Assembly (NCBI RefSeq): GCF_900172335.1
Contig: NZ_FWFX01000002.1
Location: 124,001-188,000, forward strand
Direction of reading: 5' to 3'
Length of the DNA: 64,000 nt
Origin: Roseovarius albus
GTDB taxonomy: Bacteria > Pseudomonadota > Alphaproteobacteria > Rhodobacterales > Rhodobacteraceae
Below, one piece after another: positions 1 through 8,721 of this stretch. The position numbers and the translations under genes were made by a program. The notes below the pieces were generated by a model that made no database searches, was not told the DNA's origin, and saw nothing but the letters and a program-made list of their open reading frames with translations. Position 1 is the stretch's first letter. Each line of letters opens with the position of its first letter.

Positions 1-1067
1 CGCTGGCGTTCAAAGATTTCGCGATGCAATTGATCGGCCAGCTGTTTGAGTTTTCGCTCAAACGCTCTGGCAATCGGGTCTGCATCGTGGGGGCGACCAG
101 TGGCGACACAGGATCGGCAGCGATTGAGGCCTTCCGCGGACTGGACGCGGTTGATGTTTTTATTCTCTACCCTCATGGCCGCGTCTCCGAGGTTCAACGT
201 CGCCAGATGAGCACCCCGTCCGAGGATAATGTGCACGCATTGGCGTTGACTGGTCACTTTGACGATTGTCAGGCACGAGTCAAAGACATGTTCAATGACT
301 TTGCGTTCCGCGATACGGTTGGGTTGGCAGGTGTCAATTCGATCAACTGGGCGCGGGTTCTGGCGCAAGTGGTTTACTACTTCACCTCAGCTGTCAGCCT
401 TGGCGCGCCGCATCGTAAAGTGAGCTTCACCGTCCCGACGGGCAACTTTGGTGACATCTTTGCAGGCTACATCGCCAAACGTATGGGGTTGCCGATTGAC
501 CGGCTGGTAGTTGCGACCAACCAAAACGATATCCTGCACCGCTGCCTAAGCGGCGAAGGCTATATGCCTGATGGTGTGATTCCATCGATCAGCCCATCAA
601 TGGACATTCAAGTCAGCTCCAACTTTGAGCGTGCTTTATTCGAGGCCTATGATCGTGACGGCGCTGCTGTGGCCCAGTTGATGGATGAGTTGAAAGCAGG
701 CGGCTTCAACGTCAGCCAAGGCGCGTTGCAGGCGTTGCGTGAAAACTACGATAGTGGCAATTGTTCCGAGGATGAGACTCGCGCCACCATTGGCCGTGTC
801 ACGCAACAAAGCGCTGAGCTTTTGTGCCCACATGGAGCCATTGGTGTGAAGGTTGCTGATGAGCAACGTAACGCCGATGTGCCGATGATCACCCTTGCCA
901 CAGCGCACCCGGCCAAGTTCCCGGCCGCGGTGGAAGAGGCCAGCGGCATACATCCCCCCTTGCCCGACCGCATGTCGGACCTGTATGAGCGTTCAGAACG
1001 GATCACCCGGGTTGATAACGACCTTGGTGAGATTGAAACGCTGATCAAGGAGCGCACCGGAAATTGA
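1..1067 (+). CDS. thrC: Threonine synthase, 3' part (5' end outside window)
   Basis: PLP-dependent enzyme converting O-phosphohomoserine to threonine in the cytoplasm. The open frame runs in from the left edge (codons in phase with position 3). The first residues read LAFKDFAMQ, the motif around the lysine that forms the PLP Schiff base in threonine synthases, so only about the first 110 residues are missing. Further support is the segment VPTGNFGDIFAGY, the PLP-phosphate-binding glycine region, and the C-terminal ATAHPAKFP typical of the family. The internal ATG at 24 is not the real start. Its stop overlaps the TTG start of the peptidase gene by four bases, so the two are probably co-translated. 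Identity is very secure. Confidence 0.97.
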   Translation, partial: LAFKDFAMQLIGQLFEFSLKRSGNRVCIVGATSGDTGSAAIEAFRGLDAVDVFILYPHGRVSEVQRRQMSTPSEDNVHALALTGHFDDCQARVKDMFNDFAFRDTVGLAGVNSINWARVLAQVVYYFTSAVSLGAPHRKVSFTVPTGNFGDIFAGYIAKRMGLPIDRLVVATNQNDILHRCLSGEGYMPDGVIPSISPSMDIQVSSNFERALFEAYDRDGAAVAQLMDELKAGGFNVSQGALQALRENYDSGNCSEDETRATIGRVTQQSAELLCPHGAIGVKVADEQRNADVPMITLATAHPAKFPAAVEEASGIHPPLPDRMSDLYERSERITRVDNDLGEIETLIKERTGN

Positions 1068-2326
1068 CGGTTAACCTGACAACATTGCCGAACGGGTTTC
1101 GGGTCGTCTCAGAACATATGCCGGGGCTGCAATCTGCAGCCATCGGCGTCTGGGTTCTAGCGGGTGCGCGGCACGAGGATGCCGCGCAAAACGGCATTGC
1201 CCACTTTCTGGAGCACATGGCTTTCAAGGGCACGAAAACACGCACGGCTTTGCAGATCGCTGAGGCAATTGAGGACGTCGGTGGATACATCAACGCCTAT
1301 ACCTCGCGCGAAGTGACGGCCTATTACGTTCGCGTTCTCGAAAATGATGTGCCTTTGGCCTTGGATGTCGTGGCAGACATTCTGCGCAATCCGGTGTTTG
1401 ATCCGGAAGAGATCGAAATTGAGCGTGGGGTGATCCTGCAGGAAATCGGTCAAGCGCTGGATACACCGGATGACATTATATTCGATTGGTTGCAGGAAAA
1501 AGCCTATCCGGATCATCCGTTGGGACGTACCATTCTTGGGGCCGAAGAGCGCGTGCGTGCGTTCAATCGTGAAGATTTGCAACGTTTTGTGGCGCAGCAA
1601 TATCAACCGGGACAGATGATCTTGTCAGCTGCGGGTGCCGTTGATCACGATGCACTGGTTACCACGGTTGAGAAATTGTTTGGCGATATGCAGTCGTCGC
1701 CCGTGGTGGTTCCGCCGACGGCGAAATTCTTTGGCGGTGAGAGTCGCACGGTCAAGGCTTTGGAACAGGCGCATTTCGCCATGGCCTTTGAAGGTCCGAA
1801 TTACATGGATCAGCGTATTCATGCCGCGCAAATTTATGCCTCTGCACTGGGTGGGTCCATGTCGTCACGCCTGTTTCAAGAAGTGCGCGAAAAGCGTGGG
1901 CTGTGCTACACGATTTATGCGCAGGCCGGGGCCTATGCCGATACCGGGATGATGACGATTTATGCGGGCACCTCTGGCGATCAGATGGCTGGATTGGCTC
2001 AGATCACGGTTGATGAAATGAAACGCGCCGCCGACGATATGAATGCAGCCGAGGTGGAACGCGCCCGAGCGCAGATGAAAGCGGGGTTGTTGATGGGGCT
2101 TGAAAGCCCGTCGAATCGAGCCGAACGTCTGGCACGTATGTTGCAGATCTGGGGCCGTGTGCCTGAGTTGACCGAAGTGGTAGAGCAGATTGACGCCGTT
2201 TGTTTGAACGATGTGCGTGATTTGGCTGCTGACTTGGCGGTGCAAGCAAAGGCGGCTCTGGCGCTTTATGGTCCGGTAGAGGCCGCACCTACGCTGGAGG
2301 CACTGCAGGAAAGGCGTGCTGCCTGA
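1064..2326 (+). CDS. M16 family zinc peptidase (processing peptidase-like)
   Basis: 420-residue insulinase/mitochondrial-processing-peptidase-type protease. The inverted zinc motif HFLEH is at residues 47-51. A glutamate 76 residues after the second histidine (E127, in GVILQEIGQ) fits the third zinc ligand, and E120 fits the accessory catalytic glutamate. The C-terminal domain has the usual SSRLFQEVREKRGLCY segment. Length matches the short bacterial M16B class. The start is TTG inside the thrC stop region (TTGA overlap), and the stop overlaps the next ATG (TGATG). Conserved thrC-M16-GNAT order is common in Rhodobacteraceae by my recollection. The natural substrate is unknown; there is no signal peptide, so it is probably cytoplasmic. 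Confidence 0.94.
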   Translation: MTVNLTTLPNGFRVVSEHMPGLQSAAIGVWVLAGARHEDAAQNGIAHFLEHMAFKGTKTRTALQIAEAIEDVGGYINAYTSREVTAYYVRVLENDVPLALDVVADILRNPVFDPEEIEIERGVILQEIGQALDTPDDIIFDWLQEKAYPDHPLGRTILGAEERVRAFNREDLQRFVAQQYQPGQMILSAAGAVDHDALVTTVEKLFGDMQSSPVVVPPTAKFFGGESRTVKALEQAHFAMAFEGPNYMDQRIHAAQIYASALGGSMSSRLFQEVREKRGLCYTIYAQAGAYADTGMMTIYAGTSGDQMAGLAQITVDEMKRAADDMNAAEVERARAQMKAGLLMGLESPSNRAERLARMLQIWGRVPELTEVVEQIDAVCLNDVRDLAADLAVQAKAALALYGPVEAAPTLEALQERRAA

Positions 2327-2910
2327 TGTTTATGCCGCGCCGCAAAGTCAGGATCGAGACTGAACGTCTGACCTTGCGTGCGCCGGTGATGCAGGATTTT
2401 CAAACTTGGTCGCGCCTGCGCGAAGACAGCGCGGACTACCTGACGCCGTGGGAGCCGCAATGGTCGACTGATCATCTGGCGCGTCGTGGTTTTACCAATC
2501 GTGTCTACTGGGCACAGAAATCAATTTCCAATGGCACGGCGGTGCCGCTGTTCCTGATCCGGCGCGAGGATGAGACCCTGCTGGGGGCGATTACTCTGGA
2601 CAATATTCGGCGGGGGCCTGCGCAAGCGGGCACGCTGGGTTATTGGACGGGACAGCCTTTTGCGCGTCAGGGTTACATGCGCGAAGCGATTGAGGCGGTT
2701 GTCCATCATGCATTTGAACGGTTGGACCTGAGCCGGATCGAAGCGGCTTGCCTGCCGGAAAATGCGGCCTCGCGTGGATTATTGGAAAAAACCGGTTTTA
2801 AATACGAAGGCGTTGCGCAAAGCTACCTGCAGATCAATGGCCGCTGGCGCACACATGTTTTGTATGCGTCTCTGCGGGGGGATCGGCGGGGTCGGACCGA
2901 AGCCGGGTAG
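2326..2910 (+). CDS. GNAT family N-acetyltransferase (RimJ/RimL type)
   Basis: 194-residue acetyltransferase resembling ribosomal-protein-alanine N-acetyltransferases. The N-terminal strand reads IETERLTLRAPVMQD. The acetyl-CoA-binding region is GYWTGQPFARQGYMREA, where Q/R-x-x-G-x-G is represented by ARQGYM, followed by the conserved C-terminal block RIEAACLPENAASRGLLEKTGF. All are hallmarks of the RimJ/RimL subfamily. The ATG overlaps the stop of the preceding peptidase gene by one base, implying translational coupling in a thrC-M16-GNAT operon. The acceptor (a protein N-terminus or a small amine) cannot be told from sequence. Confidence 0.92.
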   Translation: MFMPRRKVRIETERLTLRAPVMQDFQTWSRLREDSADYLTPWEPQWSTDHLARRGFTNRVYWAQKSISNGTAVPLFLIRREDETLLGAITLDNIRRGPAQAGTLGYWTGQPFARQGYMREAIEAVVHHAFERLDLSRIEAACLPENAASRGLLEKTGFKYEGVAQSYLQINGRWRTHVLYASLRGDRRGRTEAG

Positions 2911-2911
2911 G

Positions 2912-2967
2912 AGCGCTGCCTCAGTCGCTGCGCGACTCCCCTAAGATTTTTTTGGTCAGATGAAATT
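2912..2967 (+). repeat. Dispersed intergenic repeat, copy 1
   Basis: Intergenic block after the acetyltransferase. It has the same layout as blocks at 6831-6892 and 43221-43280: a GCCTC start, a GC-rich stretch with CTGCGC-ACTC, then a T-rich tract and CAGATGAAA. Similarity to the copy at 6831 is clear by eye, including the shared CTGCGC-ACTC core and TCAGATGAAA end. It is probably a genus-level dispersed palindromic-type repeat with no coding capacity. Confidence 0.45.
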
Positions 2968-2990
2968 GAACCAATCGGGGCGGAAAAGTC

Positions 2991-4418
2991 ATGACAGTCA
3001 ACTCAGCCGATGAACAGTTTGTCGAGGCTTTGCAGAATGTCCTGCCTTCGAGTGCCTTTCGTCCGGTCGAGCCACGATATCTGGAAGAGCCCCGGGGGCG
3101 GTGGTTTGGCAAAGCCGGGATCGTGGTGGCTCCTGATCGGGTTGAGGATGTGGCGACTGTGGTGCGCTGTGCCTTCGGCGCGCAGGTGCCGGTTATGCCC
3201 TACAGTGGAGGTACAGGATTGGTCGGCGGACAAGTCATGCCGGATGGGCCTGCTCCGGTCTTGTTGAGCCTGGAGCGGATGAACAAGATCCGCGCGACCT
3301 ATCCAGATGAGAACACCATAGTGGCAGAGGCTGGCGTGATATTGTCGGATCTGCATGAAGCGTCTCGAAGCGTTGACCGGCTGTTCCCCCTGTCGATTGC
3401 GGCCAAAGGGTCTGCCAGATTGGGCGGACTGCTATCGACCAATGCGGGCGGTGTGAATGTGCTGCGCTATGGCAATGCGCGGGATCTGTGCCTGGGGTTA
3501 GAAGCGGTCTTGCCCGACGGGCAGATTTGGCACGGGCTTAAGCGACTGCGCAAAGACAACATGGGTTATGATTTGCGCAACTTGTTGATTGGGGCTGAAG
3601 GTACGTTAGGGGTGATTACGGCCGCCACACTGAAGCTGAACCCGCGTCCGGCACATGAGGGCACAGCACTGATGGTGGTGCCGGATCCGGCAGCTGCTTT
3701 GAAACTGCTGGCAATGGCGCAGGCGCATGTGGGCGAGGGAATCAGTGGCTTTGAATTGATGGCTCGTACAGGGTTGGAGTTTCTGGCACAAACCATGCCC
3801 GAACAACGTCAGCCGTTTGAGGTGATGCCAGAGTGGTTTGTGCTAATCGACCTTGGGTTGGCGCAGGGGCTAGATCCGGCTCAGGCATTGGAAAAACTTT
3901 TCGTGCAAGCCATGGAGCAGGGTTTGGTGAGCGATGGAGTGATTGCGCAGTCTGAAGCGCAACGGCAGGTGTTTTGGGATCTGCGAGAGAATATTCCAGA
4001 GGGCAACAAACGGATCGGTTCCATCAGTTCACATGACATTTCTGTACCGATGGGTGCCATCCCAGATTTCATTTTAACAGCCAAGCAAAGATTGGCAGAA
4101 ATTGGGACTTTTCGGATCAATTGCTTTGGTCATCTGGGGGATGGGAATCTGCATTTCAACGTGTTCCCACCAAAGGGGGAAAGCCGAGAGGCCTATCGGG
4201 GTGTACGGGATCATGTGCAACGCGCAGTGCATGATCTGGTTCATGAAATGCAAGGGTCAGTCAGTGCAGAACATGGAATTGGGCGGTTAAAGGTTCCAGA
4301 TCTGGAGCGATATGAAGATCCGGTGAAGTTGCAGGCCATGCGCACCATCAAGTCGGCGCTTGATCCCAAAGGGATCATGAACCCGGGTGCGGTGTTGCGG
4401 GATGTACCTGCGCCCTGA
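2991..4418 (+). CDS. FAD-linked oxidase (D-lactate/D-2-hydroxyglutarate dehydrogenase-like)
   Basis: 475-residue flavoprotein of the GlcD/vanillyl-alcohol-oxidase fold that oxidises a D-2-hydroxyacid. The N-terminal FAD-binding domain (about 40-220) contains VMPYSGGTGLVGG, the pyrophosphate-binding loop, and LGGLLSTNAGGVNVLRYG. The C-terminal cap carries INCFGHLGDGNLHFNV, with the conserved catalytic/metal histidines, and SAEHGIGRLK followed by MRTIKSALDPKGIMNPG, the family signature end. These features are shared by D-lactate dehydrogenase (cytochrome), GlcD and D-2-hydroxyglutarate dehydrogenase, so the exact substrate is open. It stands alone, without the glcE/glcF partners expected for glycolate oxidase, which favours a single-subunit dehydrogenase. 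Confidence 0.9.
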   Translation: MTVNSADEQFVEALQNVLPSSAFRPVEPRYLEEPRGRWFGKAGIVVAPDRVEDVATVVRCAFGAQVPVMPYSGGTGLVGGQVMPDGPAPVLLSLERMNKIRATYPDENTIVAEAGVILSDLHEASRSVDRLFPLSIAAKGSARLGGLLSTNAGGVNVLRYGNARDLCLGLEAVLPDGQIWHGLKRLRKDNMGYDLRNLLIGAEGTLGVITAATLKLNPRPAHEGTALMVVPDPAAALKLLAMAQAHVGEGISGFELMARTGLEFLAQTMPEQRQPFEVMPEWFVLIDLGLAQGLDPAQALEKLFVQAMEQGLVSDGVIAQSEAQRQVFWDLRENIPEGNKRIGSISSHDISVPMGAIPDFILTAKQRLAEIGTFRINCFGHLGDGNLHFNVFPPKGESREAYRGVRDHVQRAVHDLVHEMQGSVSAEHGIGRLKVPDLERYEDPVKLQAMRTIKSALDPKGIMNPGAVLRDVPAP

Positions 4419-4568
4419 GCGCCATTTTGTCGTTTTGCGCACAACGGCGGATGCGCTGGCCGGACATTATGACTACCTTTGTTGCTCTGTATCAGTCTTG
4501 CCGCAAATGCTTCGCTTTTATGCTGTTCTTATGTGGGCTTACTCGATAATTCTGGACAACGATTGAAA

Positions 4569-4587
4569 CCACCTGACACACAGGTGG
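4569..4587 (+). promoter_or_regulatory. Stem-loop/dyad in tupB leader
   Basis: Perfect 7-bp inverted repeat CCACCTG-ACACA-CAGGTGG, 24 bases upstream of the tupB ATG, in the 192-base gap that separates the oxidase gene from the tungstate importer. It could be an operator for an oxyanion-responsive regulator or a leader hairpin. It does not match the ModE palindrome or the molybdenum-cofactor riboswitch that I can recall. The rest of the gap shows no gene. Confidence 0.35.
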
Positions 4588-4610
4588 GATAGGGATGGCA
4601 CCAGACAGAT

Positions 4611-5315
4611 ATGTCCGAACTTTGGCAGGGAATAACGCAAGCTGTTTGGCTGCTGATCACGTTTGATGCGGATTTATATGAGATCACGTTGCGCTCCTTG
4701 CAGGTGACGTTTACCGCTCTGTTGATCGCTTGTTTGATTGCCTTGCCTCTTGCGGCCTTGCTCGCGGTGCGCCGGTTTCGCTATCGGCGGGCGACAATTG
4801 CCGTGCTCAACGCTTTGATGGGCCTGCCGCCGGTGGTTGTTGGGCTGGTGGTCTATGTCTTCTTGTCGCGTGCAGGGCCGTTTGGGGTCTTTGGGTTGTT
4901 GTTCACCCCCACAGCGATGATTATCGCGCAGGTGATCATCATCGTGCCGCTGATTGCGTCGATTGCGCATCAATCCTTACGTGAACTTTGGGCGGAATAT
5001 CATGATCTGTTGATCTCTCTGAACACCACGCAACTCCAGCGCATTGCGACGCTGCTGTGGGATGCACGGCGCGCTTTGCTGACAGCGGCGCTTGCCGGTT
5101 TTGGGCGTGGCATTGGCGAGGTGGGTGCGATCATGATTGTGGGCGGTAACATCGATCATGCCACGCGAGTGCTGACCACGGCGATTGCACTTGAAACCGG
5201 TAAAGGTGATTTCGCGTTGGCACTGGCGCTGGGCTTTATCCTGATTGCTCTGGCGATTGCTGTGAACCTGATGATTCACTGGCTGAGCCGGACAGAGACG
5301 GAGGGCCGGTGGTGA
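4611..5315 (+). CDS. tupB: Tungstate ABC transporter permease TupB
   Basis: 234-residue integral membrane subunit of a TupABC-type tungstate importer. It shows about five or six hydrophobic helices and the conserved start LRSLQVTFTALLIACLIALPL. The block LNALMGLPPVVVGLVVYVFLSRAGPFG is a TupB hallmark. The EAA-like cytoplasmic loop is AALAGFGRGIGEVGAIMIVGGN. Length and motif order distinguish TupB from the ModB molybdate permease. It heads the order tupB-tupC-tupA and overlaps tupC by seven bases. Tungstate is required by some formate dehydrogenases, and one is encoded 8 kb downstream; this points to a supply role but does not prove it. Confidence 0.93.
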   Translation: MSELWQGITQAVWLLITFDADLYEITLRSLQVTFTALLIACLIALPLAALLAVRRFRYRRATIAVLNALMGLPPVVVGLVVYVFLSRAGPFGVFGLLFTPTAMIIAQVIIIVPLIASIAHQSLRELWAEYHDLLISLNTTQLQRIATLLWDARRALLTAALAGFGRGIGEVGAIMIVGGNIDHATRVLTTAIALETGKGDFALALALGFILIALAIAVNLMIHWLSRTETEGRW

Positions 5316-6025
5316 GCAGCATGTTTCCGGTGAAGGTCCAAGGCGCAGAAGTGCGCAAACGAGGCAAGACCCTGGTCGGACCAGTGGATCTGGAGTTGCA
5401 GGGCGAGGGCGTCAGCATCGTGATTGGCCCCAATGGTTCTGGTAAGACCAGCCTGTTGAAAATGCTCCATGGTATTGTCCGGTTGCGCGAAGGCAGTGTC
5501 ACATGGTCATGCCCACGCGAAGAGGCGCAACATTGTCAGGGCTTCGTGTTTCAGACGCCGGTGATGTTGCGGCGCACGGTTTTGGAGAATCTGACTTATC
5601 CGTTGCGCCTTCTGAAAGTCCCCAGAGCCGAGGCCCGTGATCAGGCCGCACAGTGGGCCACTCGGATTGGGTTGGGCGATGCGGCAGAGCGGCAAGCAAC
5701 GGTGCTGTCTGGTGGGGAGCGGCAGAAACTGGCGCTGGCCCGCGCACTGATCCGCCAGCCGGAGCTGCTGTTTCTGGACGAGCCCTGTGCTTCTTTAGAC
5801 GGGCGCGCGATCCGAGAAATCGAAGATATTTTACAGGCGGTGGCACAGGATGGCACGCGTATCATTATGTCGACCCATGACATGGGGCAGGCGCGACGGC
5901 TGGCCAATGAGGTGATTTTCATGCTGCATGGGAAGGTGCATGAATTCAGCCCGGCGGAAGTGTTTTTCAGCAAGGCTGCCACCCCGCAGGCGCGGGCGTT
6001 TTTGAATGGCGATATCGTGGAATAG
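5309..6025 (+). CDS. tupC: Tungstate ABC transporter ATP-binding protein TupC
   Basis: 238-residue ABC ATPase energising tungstate import. The Walker A motif is GPNGSGKTS, the Q-loop region is QGFVFQTPVMLRRTVLENL, the ABC signature is LSGGERQKLALARAL and Walker B is LLFLDEPCASLD, followed by the switch histidine in MSTHDMGQARRLA. The start is a GTG inside the tupB end (seven-base overlap), giving MVSSMFPVK; the internal ATG 12 bases later is an alternative start. It lies between the permease and the binding protein, with no molybdate-type C-terminal TOBE extension, which agrees with a TupC rather than ModC assignment. Confidence 0.93.
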   Translation: MVSSMFPVKVQGAEVRKRGKTLVGPVDLELQGEGVSIVIGPNGSGKTSLLKMLHGIVRLREGSVTWSCPREEAQHCQGFVFQTPVMLRRTVLENLTYPLRLLKVPRAEARDQAAQWATRIGLGDAAERQATVLSGGERQKLALARALIRQPELLFLDEPCASLDGRAIREIEDILQAVAQDGTRIIMSTHDMGQARRLANEVIFMLHGKVHEFSPAEVFFSKAATPQARAFLNGDIVE

Positions 6026-6037
6026 GGGAAGAATGCG

Positions 6038-6832
6038 ATGTTGAGATGGATAACCGGCACGATTTTGGCGATCAGTCTAGGAACCGCCGCATGGGCAGAA
6101 GACATGAAGCTGGCGGTGACCACCTCGTTTCATAACTCGGGTTTGGCCGAGGTTCTCTTGCCGGAGATTGCCAAGGACACAGGCATTGAGGTCCAGCTTT
6201 TGGTTGTGGGCACCGGGCAAGCCCTGCGCCTAGGCGCTGCAGGGGATGTGGATGCGATATTGGTGCATGCCAAGGCTGCAGAGGAGCAGTTTGTGAAAGA
6301 CGGCAATGCACCGCATCGGACCGAGATCATGTATAATGATTTCGTGATCATTGGCCCGGCGGATGACCCTGCGCGGATCGGTAGTGTGCAGACTGCTGCA
6401 GAAGCCCTGCAGAAAATTGCAACGATCCAGGCCGGTTTTGTCAGCCGTGGTGATGATAGTGGCACCCACAAGAAAGAGCTGAGCCTCTGGCAGGCTGCAG
6501 GTGTTACCGCCGAGGGCGCTTGGTACAAGGCCGTGGGCGCGGGGATGGGGGCAGCGCTGAACACGGCATCTGGGCTGAATGCCTATATCTTGTCGGATCG
6601 TGCCAGTTGGTTGAACTTTGGCAATAAGGGCGACCTGGAACTCTTGTTTGCGGGAGATCCCGTCCTGTTCAACCAATACGCCTACCTGCCTGTGAGTGCA
6701 GAGAAGCACGGGCATGTGAAGGCTGAACTAGCCGCGCAGGTTGAGACATGGTTGACGTCAGATCGGGCAAAAGAATTGATCGACGGTTATCGGCTCGAAG
6801 GGGAGCAGTTGTTTACTTTCAATGCAGAATAG
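6038..6832 (+). CDS. tupA: Tungstate-binding periplasmic protein TupA
   Basis: 264-residue secreted oxyanion-binding protein. Residues 1-20 form a signal peptide ending AWA. The anion-binding motif VTTS at 27-30 corresponds to the TTTS motif of TupA, and SRGDDSGTHKKEL, the second anion-contact loop of the TupA/WtpA family, is also present. It ends with WLTSDRAKELIDGYRLEGEQLF, also typical. It follows tupC by 12 bases in one operon. The affinity for tungstate over molybdate is inferred from family membership. A shortened, cytochrome-fused relative appears to be encoded at 10040-10804. Confidence 0.93.
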   Translation: MLRWITGTILAISLGTAAWAEDMKLAVTTSFHNSGLAEVLLPEIAKDTGIEVQLLVVGTGQALRLGAAGDVDAILVHAKAAEEQFVKDGNAPHRTEIMYNDFVIIGPADDPARIGSVQTAAEALQKIATIQAGFVSRGDDSGTHKKELSLWQAAGVTAEGAWYKAVGAGMGAALNTASGLNAYILSDRASWLNFGNKGDLELLFAGDPVLFNQYAYLPVSAEKHGHVKAELAAQVETWLTSDRAKELIDGYRLEGEQLFTFNAE

Positions 6833-6892
6833 GGGGCATCGCCTCCATCTCTGCGCAACTCTCCGCAGGTATTTTGAGATCAGATGAAAGAG
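6831..6892 (+). repeat. Dispersed intergenic repeat, copy 2
   Basis: Block directly after the tupA stop with the pattern GCCTCC-CTCTGCGCAACTCTCCGC, then AGGTATTTT and ATCAGATGAAAG. It matches the copy at 2912 in the CTGCGC-ACTC core and the CAGATGAAA end, and shares the CTCCGC plus TA-TT plus CAGATGAAA layout with 43221-43280. It is non-coding and probably a dispersed repeat of the lineage. Confidence 0.45.
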
Positions 6893-6902
6893 GGATTCTG
6901 AA

Positions 6903-7523
6903 TTGAAAGCTAAATTGATCATCGCTGGGGCGACATGGTTTTGTGCAACTACAACAAGCGCTGAGATGATCACTGAACGTATGGAGTGGCAACAAATCGT
7001 TTCCGCCGCGCACGCAGAATGTGCATTAGAATGGCAAGCTGTTGCGAACAATCCGCTACCCGAAAACCAATACGATATTTTGCGTTGGGAACTGGAACAT
7101 GCGAGTGATGCTTCAATTGGATGGGACACCTCAAAACCTTGGCCACGGTCTCCGAAGCACTATCGCGATATTGCCTTTGCGACTGTTATGGCTGCGGATG
7201 CAGCGCTTGTTCTAAGTTTACAGGCTTTAAGCGTTGAGTATGGAAAAACTCAGAAAGTCTCAGAATACACCTTTCAGTTCGTGCGTGCGTATCAGGCTCG
7301 GCGGGCATTTCAGGAGTGCCTGAAGCTTACGCCGAATGAATACATTGAGCTTCGGGAGGATGAGGATGGACCACATATCGATACGCGGCGCTGCATGGCT
7401 GAAGTGAATGCGGGTATTGATACTGTTTTGAAGCGCACGGCGACTTTTGGCGTGCCTGTCAGTCAAAATGAATTCAAAAGGCAGGTGCTAGATGTCATGC
7501 TGAACTGCGATCTTCCGAATTGA
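6903..7523 (+). CDS. Secreted protein of unknown function
   Basis: 206-residue protein starting at TTG, with a probable signal peptide over roughly residues 1-20 (hydrophobic IIAGATWFCATTTSAE). The mature part is mostly charged and probably helical, with cysteines at about 33 (AECALEW), 111, 141 and 202 that could form disulfides in the periplasm. I recognise no family. The frame is open through plausible codon use that is more AT-rich than the tup genes. It sits alone between tupA and the leftward maturation block, and the TTG start has no strong ribosome-binding site, so start and function remain uncertain. Confidence 0.55.
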   Translation: MKAKLIIAGATWFCATTTSAEMITERMEWQQIVSAAHAECALEWQAVANNPLPENQYDILRWELEHASDASIGWDTSKPWPRSPKHYRDIAFATVMAADAALVLSLQALSVEYGKTQKVSEYTFQFVRAYQARRAFQECLKLTPNEYIELREDEDGPHIDTRRCMAEVNAGIDTVLKRTATFGVPVSQNEFKRQVLDVMLNCDLPN

Positions 7524-7537
7524 TCTAAAATACTCTT

Positions 7538-8017
7538 TTACTCGTCCAGCGATCCGTGAATGGCAAACTGATCCAATCCGGCGTCCTGCGGTTCAATGAC
7601 ACGAAAGCTCTCTTTGACACCGGCCTCAGTTAGCTCGCGGGCGACTGTTAAGAGCGTGTTGGGCCGGTGATCTTCACAAAGGTCGGCCATATGATCGATT
7701 TCTGATTGCGCTACGGGCAAAGCAGTTGCCAGATCTGGCGCGCCGTAGAGATCAACAAAGTGTTGAGCCAGCATGCTGATCAGAGCCTCCTGTTCGGACT
7801 GCTCAATCTGAGTGATAGCGACAAAGGTGACCCGTCCAAAGGTTTCCAAACCCAGCCAGCCATTGGCGAAAGCCTGGCGTGGTTTTCCGGTCAGGTCAGC
7901 CTCACCCCAGTTTGAAAACTCGAATCCGCCCGAGATGCACCATTCGCCTGTCCGGGCTGGACTGGCATAAACATTCATATCGCTTTCATCGAAATGGATC
8001 GCGCGGGCCAGTTTCAT
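7538..8017 (-). CDS. Conserved small protein of the formate dehydrogenase locus (DUF6505-like)
   Basis: 159-residue cytoplasmic protein without signal or membrane segment. It starts MKLARAIHFDESDMNVYASPA and contains GEWCISGGFEFSNWGEADLTGK. I believe this is the DUF6505 family, which accompanies a ligase-like protein and an Mrp ATPase beside formate dehydrogenase genes in Rhodobacteraceae; the family name is from memory. It is the last gene of a leftward operon and overlaps the upstream ligase-like gene by four bases (ATGA). The consistent linkage suggests a part in cofactor or cluster maturation, but no catalytic residues can be named. Confidence 0.7.
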   Translation of the reverse strand: MKLARAIHFDESDMNVYASPARTGEWCISGGFEFSNWGEADLTGKPRQAFANGWLGLETFGRVTFVAITQIEQSEQEALISMLAQHFVDLYGAPDLATALPVAQSEIDHMADLCEDHRPNTLLTVARELTEAGVKESFRVIEPQDAGLDQFAIHGSLDE

Positions 8018-8721
8018 CTGCTGTGCTCCAAAACAGTGCTGAGGGGAATGAGGTGGGTCGTGTCGTCTGCGCGTATGAGCATGCCGAAGTTTTCATCGAC
8101 CCCCATAAAAGTACCAGACATGCCGCCGTGTTGTATCGGTTCGCCGATGCCTTGCGCCAATCCGCGCCATTCTGCGTGCAGCCCACGATTGCCTTCGTCC
8201 TCCCACCGGGTGATCCAATTCAGAGTATGACGGGCCCAGCTTTCGAGCAGATTTGTCGGGTCAACGTCGGCGCACCCTTCATTATAAAGTGCTGTCTGGC
8301 CTGGCGTGTCGCCGGGGCGGTCGCCGGTTTGCAACAGAGGCAGTTCCAATCCGACGACAAGCCAGCCGGGTTCCTGAGCGGGATCATCCCCACCTGCTGC
8401 GACACGTAACTTCCCGCAAGAGGCACCGTTGATGCGTAGCCCGCCGTCCCATTCCAAGTGAACGGCTACCTCGGGCGGGGCGATTGCGCCAAGCGCGTTT
8501 TGAAACCCGACGCCGCAACCAGGTAGCATTGCCATCGCCTGCTCCAACGGCACCTCGGGGGCCATGACCAGAGCGGCGGCCAGACGGTTGGCCGCAACAT
8601 GATGCACGATCAGCCCGGCATCACAGCCCAAAGCGGCCATCGCGCAGGCTTTCTCGAACGGCTCAATTCCGCTCTCGACCGCGAGGCCGGACATTAGGGG
8701 AGGGAAGTTTGGCGTACTCAT
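8014..8721 (-). CDS. Biotin/lipoate protein ligase-like protein
   Basis: 235-residue protein with the fold signature of the BPL/LplA/LipB family: an N-terminal block FEKACAMAALGCDAGLIVHH, a central NALGAIAPPEVAVHLEWDGGLRINGASCGKLRV that mirrors the substrate strand region of biotin ligases, and VGLELPL. The usual biotin-ligase GRGRxG motif is not obvious, so it may have a different or lost ligase activity. Four-base overlaps join it to the genes on both sides, so it is translated as a unit with the Mrp ATPase and the DUF6505-like protein. Its presence in a formate dehydrogenase locus suggests a maturation role rather than ordinary biotinylation (inference). Confidence 0.78.
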   Translation of the reverse strand: MSTPNFPPLMSGLAVESGIEPFEKACAMAALGCDAGLIVHHVAANRLAAALVMAPEVPLEQAMAMLPGCGVGFQNALGAIAPPEVAVHLEWDGGLRINGASCGKLRVAAGGDDPAQEPGWLVVGLELPLLQTGDRPGDTPGQTALYNEGCADVDPTNLLESWARHTLNWITRWEDEGNRGLHAEWRGLAQGIGEPIQHGGMSGTFMGVDENFGMLIRADDTTHLIPLSTVLEHSR